Positions 42,401 to 50,200 of a DNA stretch of 64,000 nucleotides are shown in pieces. The position numbers and the translations under genes are program-made. Location of the stretch: assembly GCA_022842065.1 (NCBI GenBank), contig JALHQH010000016.1, positions 124,001 to 188,000 on the forward strand. The letters are read 5' to 3'. Source of the stretch: Caldilineaceae bacterium. Its GTDB lineage: Bacteria; Chloroflexota; Anaerolineae; Caldilineales; Caldilineaceae. Position 1 is the first letter of the stretch. Each line of letters opens with the position of its first letter. The notes under the pieces were generated by a model. That model searched no databases and was not told the origin of the DNA. It worked only from the letters and a program-made list of their open reading frames with translations.

Positions 42401-45400
42401 TGCTGGCGCGCACCTTGCGCGACAAGGTGACCCTGGCAGCCAAATATAGCAGTGACGAACTCTTTGCCGTGCGCACCGTCACCTATGTCGAAAGTTTCGA
42501 GTTCCGCACCGATAGCCGTGTTGACCCGCAGAATGCCGACGGCAAGGGCGGCGCTATCTTTAAGCCCTCGATTTGGGGGCAAATGAGCCGCAGCGCCGAA
42601 ACCCGCCAAACGATCCCCCCCTTCCAGCCCGACTTCCAATTTGAAGCACTGGCCGATGGTTGGCATCGCGCCAGCTGTCGCTTTTTGCCGCAAGGGGTGC
42701 GCCTGGTGCGTTGTTTTGAGATTGCTGATGTCAAAGGCAATTGGCAGACATTGGAAATTCGGCGCAACAAAATTCAATATACTTCCAGTGTGGTCACCTT
42801 CAGCCAGATCGAGTCGACGGCCCAAATCCCCAGCTTAGTCAACCCGTTGACGGGACTTAGCGACCCCATCGCCACCGTGCGTCAGATCGAGCGCGGCGAA
42901 CAAGAGGAAGCCGCCTTGGTCACCCGCCAAAAAGAGCTTGAGGCTTTACTCGCGGCTTGGAAGGATGATACCGCTGCGCGCAGCCGTCTTGCGGAACTGA
43001 CGGCGCAGGCTGAAGATCTGAAGGGTCAGATCGCCCTGCTTGAAGCTGCGTATAATCAATTAGTCATCAGCCCTCTTGGATATTGGTTTAAGATTGGCAC
43101 CAATACTGTTGCGCCTATAAGATATATTCATCCCGACCTTCATAAGTTGGGTGGAGACCTGAGTACAAAATTGTGGGAGATATATTCGGACAGTCCTTTT
43201 GACGGTTATCTATGGAAGGTTGAATCATTTGGAAATGAAGTCAGAATTCGTAATAAGTTATATACTGATTACCTTCTTTGCCTTTTGAGCAGTCTAGAAC
43301 ATCCACAAGAAGGATATGTGGCAGCCGCTCCTTCAGAAGATACAACGGCGGCAAGGGATTGGAAACTAGAAGAGGTTGAGGGCGGTCGTTTTAGAATGTT
43401 TAACGTAGCTTTCCAAAAATACATCTTTTCTTCTGGCGTAATTCTTGATTGGGACACTTGGCGGTGTGGACTTACGGAGGCGGCAGAACAATCCGGTACA
43501 ATTTGGGAATTCGAAAAAACAGATCAGGAATTGGAGACTCTAGCGGACCAACGGGCAGAATTGGAGCGACTCAAAGAGGCATTGAAGCCGATTCAAAACG
43601 AAATCGATCAACTCAATGCTGCATTGGGCGCTGCTGCCAGCCAGAAAACCCAATGGGAGCAAGAGCTACAACAGATCAAAGACCAATTGGTCATCATCCG
43701 CCAGCGCATCAGCCAACTGACCACCAGCTATCTGAACCTGGTGGTCAGCCTGAATACCACCGCGCAAGCCATGCCCAACCTGCCTGGGCAAGCCGACCCG
43801 CAGGGTTTAAAGGTGCAGGCGGCGCTGCTGCCCTTTGCCCAGGCGGCCAGCCGGCTCCACGCTCTGGAAAGCTGCACCGGCCACGTCGCGCTAACCTATC
43901 TGGATCAATGGGGGCAGTTGCACCAGACCCGCTATGATACCGCCTATGATGCCGACGGCAAAGGCGAAGAATGGCTGGCTGACACCTATCGCGCCGCGTT
44001 GGTGTTGAACGGCAATCGACCGGCGCTGACCTTGCCGACGCGGATCTTCAGCACGGTGAGTACGCAAATCACCATTGAATTTTGGGCCAAAGGGGGCAGC
44101 AACCTACCGCAAGCGCTCACCTTTTTGGGAGCCACGGATGGGCAAAATAACTCTTGCCTGCGTATCCAATTGCCCAATGAAAAGGGCGATATTGTCTGGG
44201 AAGCGGGCACAAAACCAGATAGTGGGGCTATTGACCGCTTAACCCAGCCCGCTGCGGCGCGTCTCTACCGCGAACGTTGGACCCACTGGGCCTTTGTCAA
44301 AGATAGCGCCAAAGGCGAGATGAAAATCTACGTCAACGGGCGGCTGTGGTACGCCAACAACCCCAAAGAGAAAGATGGCGTGACGCTCAAACAGCCGATC
44401 TCCCCTATTACACGCGCCGCCTTGGCGGGCTTGCCCGGTGACAGTAGCACTTGGCAGGGGCAACTGGCTGAAGTGCGCATTTGGAATGTGGCCTTGGCCG
44501 AACGCGAGCTGGAAGCCAACAGCCGCTTGCTCTTACAGGGCAACGAGCCGGGGTTGATGGTCTACTACCCCCTGAACGAAGCGCAAGGTGATCTGGCGCG
44601 GGATGTCACGGGCCAGGGGCGCCACTTGACCGTGGCCGGGTGCAGTTGGGCGGCCTGTAGCGCGCCGATTGGGCGTCTCCACGATTATTTCGAACTGCTG
44701 GAGAACCCCACCCAGTTTGATGGGCAAAACACCTATATCCAATTGCCGCGGCTTAATCTGGATTGCAGCGAAGGGCTTACGTTAGAGGCTCTTGTCCGGT
44801 TTGATGCCGCGACCTCTCACTCCCCCATCATTGATCTGGGCAATGGCTCCGTCAGCGAAAATATTCGGTTGACTAAGGTTGGAACCAATCTGGCCTTTAT
44901 GATAGTCAATAAAGTCAACGGTAATAGCCAGCTTTCCTATCTAGAAGCACCCAATGTTTTGCCGCTGAATGAATGGGTCTACATCGTTGCCACTATCCAA
45001 AAGAGCGGCCTGGCTGCCCTTTATGTCAATGGCAGCGCCAAAGCCAGCGGGCAAATGTCTCTTCCCGTCACGACCCTGCGCACCAGTAACTTTATTGGCA
45101 AAAGCGATCAGCAAGGCGATCTACTTTTTCAAGGCGAGATGAAGTTTGTGCGCTTGTACGAAAGTGCATTGAGTGCCGCTGAAATTGGGGACTATGCCCA
45201 ACAGCACGCGGTGGGTCAGGAATTGCTCAACGTTGCCACGCTTTTTGATGGCAAGACGAAATTTGTACAACTGCCAGCCCTCAACAAGGACTTCAGCCAG
45301 GGCTTTACGGTGGAAGCCCTGGTGTACTTTGATGAATTTCAATCATGGTCGCGTATCATCGATCTGGGCAACGGCCCCGGCAGCCAAAATATTCTGTTGG

Positions 45401-48400
45401 CAAATGAAGTCACAACCAACAACCTGAGCTTGATGGTCATCAACAATGGTCAGCAGTACCTGCTCAAAGCCCAGAATGCCTTGCCCAAAGGCGAATGGGT
45501 CTATGTGGCGGCCACGATCCAGGCAGATGGGACAGCCAAGTTGTATATCAATGGCGCGGAAAAAGCCAGCGGCCAGATGGCGCTGCCGATTACGGTAACA
45601 CGCAATCAATGCTATGTGGGCAAAAGCAATTGGAACAACGATGCACTATTCAAGGGGCAGATGAATTTTGTGCGCCTGTGGAACCAAGCCCTCAGCCCGC
45701 TTGAAATTGCGCGTGCGGCCCAGCAATATTGCTATTCCGAACCAGCTTGTCCCTTCCCGTTGCTCAACACCTACACCCAATTTGATGGCAAGACAAAATT
45801 TGTGCAACTGCCGGAGATGAATGTCGACTTTAGCCAAGGACTGACCATTGTGGCGCATGTCCGTTTTGATGCGTTTAATGCCTGGGCGCGCATCATCGAT
45901 TTCGCCAATGGCCGCGGTGACCAAGATGTGAAAACAATGCAAGACATTGTGCTGATGATGGATGGAGCAACCAGTGGCATTTATTGGACGGTCATCAACA
46001 ATGGCCAGAGCTATTCAATCCATGCCACTAATGCCATCCCGCAGGGCGAATGGGTCTACGTCGCTGTGACTATCCAAAAGAATGGCATGGCGTCCCTTTA
46101 TGTCAATGGCGTCGAAAAAGTCAGCGGACAGATGGCCCTGCCTCTCACGACCCTGCGCCGATTTAACTATATTGGCAAAAGTAATTGGACGCCCAAAGAT
46201 GCGCTGTTTCAGGGGCAGATGAATTTTGTCCACCTCTGGAATCGCGCCCTCAGCCCAGTTGAAATCTTGCATATCGCGCAAAAACAACGACTCCTCCCGT
46301 TGCTCAATACCTACACCCAATTTGACGGCAACTCCACCTTTGTCCAACTCCCGGCCATGAATGCCGACTTGAGCGAAGGGCTGACCATCGAGGCCCATGT
46401 CCGCTTTGATGAATTTCAACACTGGTCGCGCATCATCGATCTGGGCAACGGCCCCGGTGGCCAAAATATTCTGTTGGCGAATGAAGGCACAACCAACAAC
46501 CTGACCTTTTATATCTTCAAAGATGATCAACGGTACCAAATCATAGCCCAGAATATCTTGTCCAAAGGCGAATGGGTCTATGTGGCAGCCACGATCCAGA
46601 CGGATGGGACAGCCAAACTCTATGTCAATGGCGTCGAAAGGGCCAGTGGGCAGATGGCGCTGCCGGTCACGGTGCTGCGTACTCTGTGTTATGTCGGCAA
46701 GAGCAATTGGGCAGGCAATGCGCTCTTCAAAGGCCAGATGGACTTTGTGCGGCTATGGCGAACTGTCCTCGACCCCACGGAAATTTGGCGCAATGCGCAA
46801 ACCTATAACCCACGCCCGCTCCACACTTCGGCGCTTTTTACCGGCACAGAATACAGTCGGGTCATGGTGGATGCCCAGCAGCGCAAAGATGCCATGATGA
46901 TGCACACTTTGATCTGGGCCACCGACGAGGGTGTACGGCTGTTGGATCAACAGCGGATCGAAGCGCTCGATCTGAAATGGATCGGCAATGCCCAGATCAA
47001 ACCAACCCTGATTGGCTATATGGAAGGTGCACCACCTGTACCCAGCGAAAACTTGACCCAAGAGGACAAATACAATAGTGCTGCTTCGGTAGAGTTAGTC
47101 CAGTCCAGCGATGTGAACTATAGTTGGACGCGCGAGGAAAATATCGGTCTCGGCGCGTCGATCGAGGCGTTTATGGGCGCCAAGTCCATAACGCTGGTGG
47201 GCGGCGGCTTTTTAGCTGAAATGTTCACTTCTGCCGAAGAGAGTGAGTTGAAGGGTGGCGGCTCTCGCGATTTCACCTATCACTGGCAGCAAGCCAGCAC
47301 GGTGGGTGCCAGCCACAGCCTCTCCCAGCGTGATCGCCTGGAATTACGCGGCAATCAAGAATTAGAGGCCAACTTCCCCGTGTTGGGCAAACGTTTTATC
47401 CCCAAAAATGTCGGCTATGCCCTGGTGACCAGCGGGTTGGCCGATATCTTTGTCAGCAAATTGCGCCGCACGGGCCGCATGGTGGGCTATCAGGTTTTGC
47501 CAGTGGATGGTGTGCCGCTGGATGTCAACACCATCACCTTCCTGATCAACCCGGCCTATACCATGGCCGGCAGCCTGGATGGCATGACCGGGACGCAGGC
47601 CACCAGCCAGCGTTTCTTCCGCCAGGTGCCCGACATGCGCGCTCAATATGGTTCGCTCTATCCAGCCAGCTATCTCCGCTTGGCCGAAGCCTACCGTCTG
47701 AAGGCTGACATCGAACGGCAAGATCAACGCCATCAAGCTTATTTTAATCAGTTTAATAGTCGTCTGCTTGACGAGGCATCGTTGGCTAGACAGATTGGTT
47801 CGGATGACGATACCCCGGTCAGCGTAAATTTACCGACGAGTGATAGCGGGGTCAGCAATAGTGCGTTGGAGGAAATTGATAAAAAAATTGCCGCCAAAGA
47901 GGATGAGCTGGCGACCCTGCAAAAAGCCACGCCAGTTGACCAGGCCGCGGTTGATCACTGTAAAGCGGAGTGGGACGGCCTGCAAGCCGAACGTTTACGG
48001 CTGTTGCAACAACAACAAGCAGATGAGCGCGACGCTGGCGCAGCGCGGCAGCGGGAGATCAAAAGCGCCTATAGCGACCTTTCGACCCGCGCCCATGCGA
48101 CCGCAACATTTGACGGTTGGCAGCGGAACATGGAGAATTTACAGGTGCGCGCCGGCAAACGCAACATTGTCAACACCTATGTCTGGGATGGCGATGGTGG
48201 TCTGCATGTGGAAGAGCAGCAATTTGCCAGCACGGTGCAACATTCCATTGGTGGTTCTTTTGAAATGGATTTGGGCGTCGGTGGCGAGATGAAACTTGTC
48301 TTTGCCAAAGGCTTGTTTGAAGGCAAGTTTATGGCTCATGTTACGCTCACCCAAACCATGACCAAAACGGAAGCGGACAGCAGAGGCATGGAACTGCGCG

Positions 48401-48828
48401 TTGATTTAAGCGGAGTGGAAAGTCGGGGCATTACTGACTATAACGATTATCCACTGCTGCCCGGTGAGAAGGTTGACCGTTATCGCTTTATGAGCTTCTT
48501 CCTGGAAAACAACACCGACCATTGGCACGATTTTTTTGACGAAGTCGTCGATCCCGAATGGTTGAACAGTAATGATGAAGAAGCCCGTGCCCTGCGCGAA
48601 ACTCGCAATGCTCGCCCGAACAAAGTCTGGCGCGTGCTGCATCGTGTCACCTATGTCGAGCGCCCCTCCCTAATGGGCTTCGGTCGCCAGATTCCCAATA
48701 TCACGTCCACGGTCACTACTTTGCAACAGTTGCGGGCACAGGTCAAAGAGCTGACTGGCCGTTTGGGCCTGTTACAAGATGAAGTTAGTGCCAAGTTGGA
48801 TCAAATCTTGAGTAAACTACCCAAATAA
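39496..48828 (+). CDS. Giant LamG-repeat protein without signal peptide (3110 residues)
   Basis: I do not recognise the full architecture. The N-terminal 540 residues are an unassigned beta-rich region. A LamG domain (from about 41122) is interrupted by a trefoil-like stretch (41560-42060) and finishes with QLAEVRLWN near 42190. A coiled coil (42890-43060) is split by an AT-rich trefoil-like segment (43060-43500) and resumes at 43530-43720. LamG domains follow near 44000, 44701, 45235, 45760 and 46310, each with FDG and a W(V/I)Y(V/I)A strand. The C-terminal 670 residues include an aromatic WTREENIGLG region, a coiled coil near 47870-48080 and a final heptad-like helix. No secretion signal, membrane helix or sortase motif is visible. 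GGAAG is 6 bases before ATG 39496; the frame extends 19 codons further upstream without a ribosome site. Carbohydrate or protein binding is inferred from LamG domains only. Confidence 0.85.
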   Translation: MLLAKPNIKYINTVTHESKVLIVASVVEASGTKLIYTIKQDGFEDSALQNPNDSGWEDFKALELPDDSVGDPSVAEQESQNFTDTSGNYLIRSVYKSADLTAAAPVQLVSHNGYVYLFRQSTRGTLLVDRFVLDGMTNSLNPTLEVRYRRSRQRYKPIKAMKINSGGQMEAIDALDFRDMQNLPFYEPTTEIGPKLLNGLLDGWFGVVVNPTQEVEGYRWHFFVYNAPSQRIDTLTLHSGDEQIFTLLNSTLASIDDLTNAVTYARVPGIIQQKITLQDSQGQPLLVNNGLAAIKYDVQYEEQTVTGPQLLRDASKIMLAVPTDAGIATLSFAIADDGTLAQIAPNVQNTLMRSSQSEVLLPLTVLDNLRAVGDTQPAPSGTIVGMSQSTDDATVEKVRVQVADADHAALAQLSRGDVIKLANTTSYNGLYQVASVADNNAFTINAAFTYGEVGDWEKVETEDTGLIFDGMITGYQKVGAGLLQVNALNHGLETGDWVQIVDSPDLAGEYPILAQDANSFTVQRLWVNGDAINLKLESRKRRGLVFDGKNDWIEVPLNAPLTLTTGFALEAWVKLNSAQNQTILATVPDAPYTQGGISRGWQAMLGVNNGKFSFAFVPLNLPGSAPQRLDSPTPATLNQWVHVACALDDKVLRLLENGVVVATLPVATLDKAALDAYTAWLTQVRAEVKQQEATTALHALPAQHPANYDRGRLVVRTSSKALSGELGTTLVLAAANEQTEQQWRIEGGRPAGAQGATTTFAIYNLATQLVLDNSGKQVAWQNLDSQLWLLDSTGDGYFQLRSQQNNLVVTEREGELSLQAALPANAPTFGQQQWWFEALGEGKINLIRTIQKLLEANQPRAGTGISFNTSTLTLAGQISAADVNKAVKTPQLLLQGQLAEVRLWNNGRSDQDILNNMHLRLTGREVGLMGDWPLGGVSVDEEDKHQVFDFSVAANQGIVHGAPYGGGMMLARTLRDKVTLAAKYSSDELFAVRTVTYVESFEFRTDSRVDPQNADGKGGAIFKPSIWGQMSRSAETRQTIPPFQPDFQFEALADGWHRASCRFLPQGVRLVRCFEIADVKGNWQTLEIRRNKIQYTSSVVTFSQIESTAQIPSLVNPLTGLSDPIATVRQIERGEQEEAALVTRQKELEALLAAWKDDTAARSRLAELTAQAEDLKGQIALLEAAYNQLVISPLGYWFKIGTNTVAPIRYIHPDLHKLGGDLSTKLWEIYSDSPFDGYLWKVESFGNEVRIRNKLYTDYLLCLLSSLEHPQEGYVAAAPSEDTTAARDWKLEEVEGGRFRMFNVAFQKYIFSSGVILDWDTWRCGLTEAAEQSGTIWEFEKTDQELETLADQRAELERLKEALKPIQNEIDQLNAALGAAASQKTQWEQELQQIKDQLVIIRQRISQLTTSYLNLVVSLNTTAQAMPNLPGQADPQGLKVQAALLPFAQAASRLHALESCTGHVALTYLDQWGQLHQTRYDTAYDADGKGEEWLADTYRAALVLNGNRPALTLPTRIFSTVSTQITIEFWAKGGSNLPQALTFLGATDGQNNSCLRIQLPNEKGDIVWEAGTKPDSGAIDRLTQPAAARLYRERWTHWAFVKDSAKGEMKIYVNGRLWYANNPKEKDGVTLKQPISPITRAALAGLPGDSSTWQGQLAEVRIWNVALAERELEANSRLLLQGNEPGLMVYYPLNEAQGDLARDVTGQGRHLTVAGCSWAACSAPIGRLHDYFELLENPTQFDGQNTYIQLPRLNLDCSEGLTLEALVRFDAATSHSPIIDLGNGSVSENIRLTKVGTNLAFMIVNKVNGNSQLSYLEAPNVLPLNEWVYIVATIQKSGLAALYVNGSAKASGQMSLPVTTLRTSNFIGKSDQQGDLLFQGEMKFVRLYESALSAAEIGDYAQQHAVGQELLNVATLFDGKTKFVQLPALNKDFSQGFTVEALVYFDEFQSWSRIIDLGNGPGSQNILLANEVTTNNLSLMVINNGQQYLLKAQNALPKGEWVYVAATIQADGTAKLYINGAEKASGQMALPITVTRNQCYVGKSNWNNDALFKGQMNFVRLWNQALSPLEIARAAQQYCYSEPACPFPLLNTYTQFDGKTKFVQLPEMNVDFSQGLTIVAHVRFDAFNAWARIIDFANGRGDQDVKTMQDIVLMMDGATSGIYWTVINNGQSYSIHATNAIPQGEWVYVAVTIQKNGMASLYVNGVEKVSGQMALPLTTLRRFNYIGKSNWTPKDALFQGQMNFVHLWNRALSPVEILHIAQKQRLLPLLNTYTQFDGNSTFVQLPAMNADLSEGLTIEAHVRFDEFQHWSRIIDLGNGPGGQNILLANEGTTNNLTFYIFKDDQRYQIIAQNILSKGEWVYVAATIQTDGTAKLYVNGVERASGQMALPVTVLRTLCYVGKSNWAGNALFKGQMDFVRLWRTVLDPTEIWRNAQTYNPRPLHTSALFTGTEYSRVMVDAQQRKDAMMMHTLIWATDEGVRLLDQQRIEALDLKWIGNAQIKPTLIGYMEGAPPVPSENLTQEDKYNSAASVELVQSSDVNYSWTREENIGLGASIEAFMGAKSITLVGGGFLAEMFTSAEESELKGGGSRDFTYHWQQASTVGASHSLSQRDRLELRGNQELEANFPVLGKRFIPKNVGYALVTSGLADIFVSKLRRTGRMVGYQVLPVDGVPLDVNTITFLINPAYTMAGSLDGMTGTQATSQRFFRQVPDMRAQYGSLYPASYLRLAEAYRLKADIERQDQRHQAYFNQFNSRLLDEASLARQIGSDDDTPVSVNLPTSDSGVSNSALEEIDKKIAAKEDELATLQKATPVDQAAVDHCKAEWDGLQAERLRLLQQQQADERDAGAARQREIKSAYSDLSTRAHATATFDGWQRNMENLQVRAGKRNIVNTYVWDGDGGLHVEEQQFASTVQHSIGGSFEMDLGVGGEMKLVFAKGLFEGKFMAHVTLTQTMTKTEADSRGMELRVDLSGVESRGITDYNDYPLLPGEKVDRYRFMSFFLENNTDHWHDFFDEVVDPEWLNSNDEEARALRETRNARPNKVWRVLHRVTYVERPSLMGFGRQIPNITSTVTTLQQLRAQVKELTGRLGLLQDEVSAKLDQILSKLPK

Positions 48829-48859
48829 GAGCAAGATGTAAGGCCATTGGAACAAAAAT

Positions 48860-48903
48860 GGAATAAAAAGGGGGCAACTCTAAAGTTGCCCCCTTTTTAT
48901 TCC
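48860..48903. terminator. Bidirectional terminator between convergent genes
   Basis: Bases 48860-48879 and 48884-48903 are exact 20-bp reverse complements around CTAA. The stem has AAAAAG on one side and CTTTTT on the other, so it works in both directions. AAGGCCATT and AATGGCCTT just outside extend the pairing. It ends the giant LamG gene and the six-gene operon on the minus strand. Confidence 0.9.
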
Positions 48904-48928
48904 AATGGCCTTTGTATATAAATATGGT

Positions 48929-50173
48929 TCACGCCACCATCGCGGCTAATTTGAGACTATCGACCAAGGCCGCCCGCCGCATGAAGCTCTTGGCCTTTTC
49001 CGGGTCTTCGGCGGCGCGGCGTAACTCATCAAGATTGCGCTGCCGCACAAGCGGGTCGCGCTCTTCCATGATCTGTTTATTCCGAATCGTCTGCGCCTGT
49101 ACGTAATCGATTTGCGCCTTACGCCGCTGCCGGCTGTAGCGATCCAGTAGATCCTCATCGGCTTCGCCGCGCAGCACCTTGACTAATTTTTCACAAAGAT
49201 TGATGGCGTCATGAATCCCACCATTCATGCCGATGCCCCCAATCGGATTGTTCAGATGAGCAGCATCGCCAATCAAGATCGCTCGCTCCTTACGAAAGGT
49301 AGCGGCGACGCGCTGGTGGACACTATAGCCTTTGACAGAGTCAAGCTCAAACTCTCCTTGCCGTGCGAAGAATTTTTGGAGGCGCTGCTGCACCGCCTCG
49401 GGCTTAAGCGCATCTTCTATGCTTTCACCGGCCCGCGTTTGAAAGAAACCACGCCAGATGCCAGAGGGGTGTTCTCCCTTGGCTTTGAACACTGCATACC
49501 ACTCATTTGGATCAGAGAAGTAGTTCCGGTAGGCAAGCGTTGGCTCGTTTTTGAGAAAATCATGATGGGTTGCGATTTTGATAAAGTGTTCGGGGTAGGT
49601 AAATCCTTCAAAGGGGATGTTAGCCGATCTGCGTACGATACTGTGCGCACCATCTGCCCCCACCAGATAGGTACACTCGTAGCGTTCTGGGCCGTCTGGA
49701 CTATCAGCGTGTACGACCACGCTGTCGCTCTTAAATTCGATGTCGGTGACCCGACGCAAGAAGCGCACATCGAAATCGCACCCATCATGAAATTGCTCAA
49801 TAATGTAGCGGGTGAGCTTGTACTGTTCGTATTGGAATACATACGGGAAACGCAATTCATCCTTTAGCTGGCCAAGGTCAAACTCGGCCACCAATTCCCC
49901 ACTCACCAGATCGTGATATTGGTACTTTGGCGCCTGAAGTCCGAATGGGAGAATTTGCTCGGCAATACCAAGCGCGTCGAGCATTGCGCTGGTTGGTGGA
50001 TGAATACTGACAGCTCGTTGGTCTTCAATCGGCTCTGCTTCCATTTCAAGGACTGTAACTTTGATCCCCGCACGATAAAGTGCCAACGCGCAGACTATAC
50101 CAACCGGCCCGGCACCAATGATAATCACAGGTTTTTGCAAGCGTGCAGAGGAAAGCGTTTTTTCCTTTTGCAT
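48929..50173 (-). CDS. FAD-dependent aromatic-type monooxygenase
   Basis: The 414-residue protein has the three signatures of the p-hydroxybenzoate hydroxylase group: GAGPVG at 20-25 for FAD, the DG motif in VGADGAHS (172-178) and the GD motif IGDAAHLNNPIGGIGMNGG (301-319). These enzymes hydroxylate aromatic or polyketide-like substrates using NAD(P)H and O2. The C-terminal thioredoxin-like domain of larger MhpA-type enzymes is absent, giving the shorter form. A strong GGGAGG lies upstream of the ATG. It is the last gene of the minus-strand operon, 27 bases after the P-type ATPase. Confidence 0.9.
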   Translation of the reverse strand: MQKEKTLSSARLQKPVIIIGAGPVGIVCALALYRAGIKVTVLEMEAEPIEDQRAVSIHPPTSAMLDALGIAEQILPFGLQAPKYQYHDLVSGELVAEFDLGQLKDELRFPYVFQYEQYKLTRYIIEQFHDGCDFDVRFLRRVTDIEFKSDSVVVHADSPDGPERYECTYLVGADGAHSIVRRSANIPFEGFTYPEHFIKIATHHDFLKNEPTLAYRNYFSDPNEWYAVFKAKGEHPSGIWRGFFQTRAGESIEDALKPEAVQQRLQKFFARQGEFELDSVKGYSVHQRVAATFRKERAILIGDAAHLNNPIGGIGMNGGIHDAINLCEKLVKVLRGEADEDLLDRYSRQRRKAQIDYVQAQTIRNKQIMEERDPLVRQRNLDELRRAAEDPEKAKSFMRRAALVDSLKLAAMVA

Positions 50174-50200
50174 TGATTTTTCCTCCCGAAAAACTCAAAC

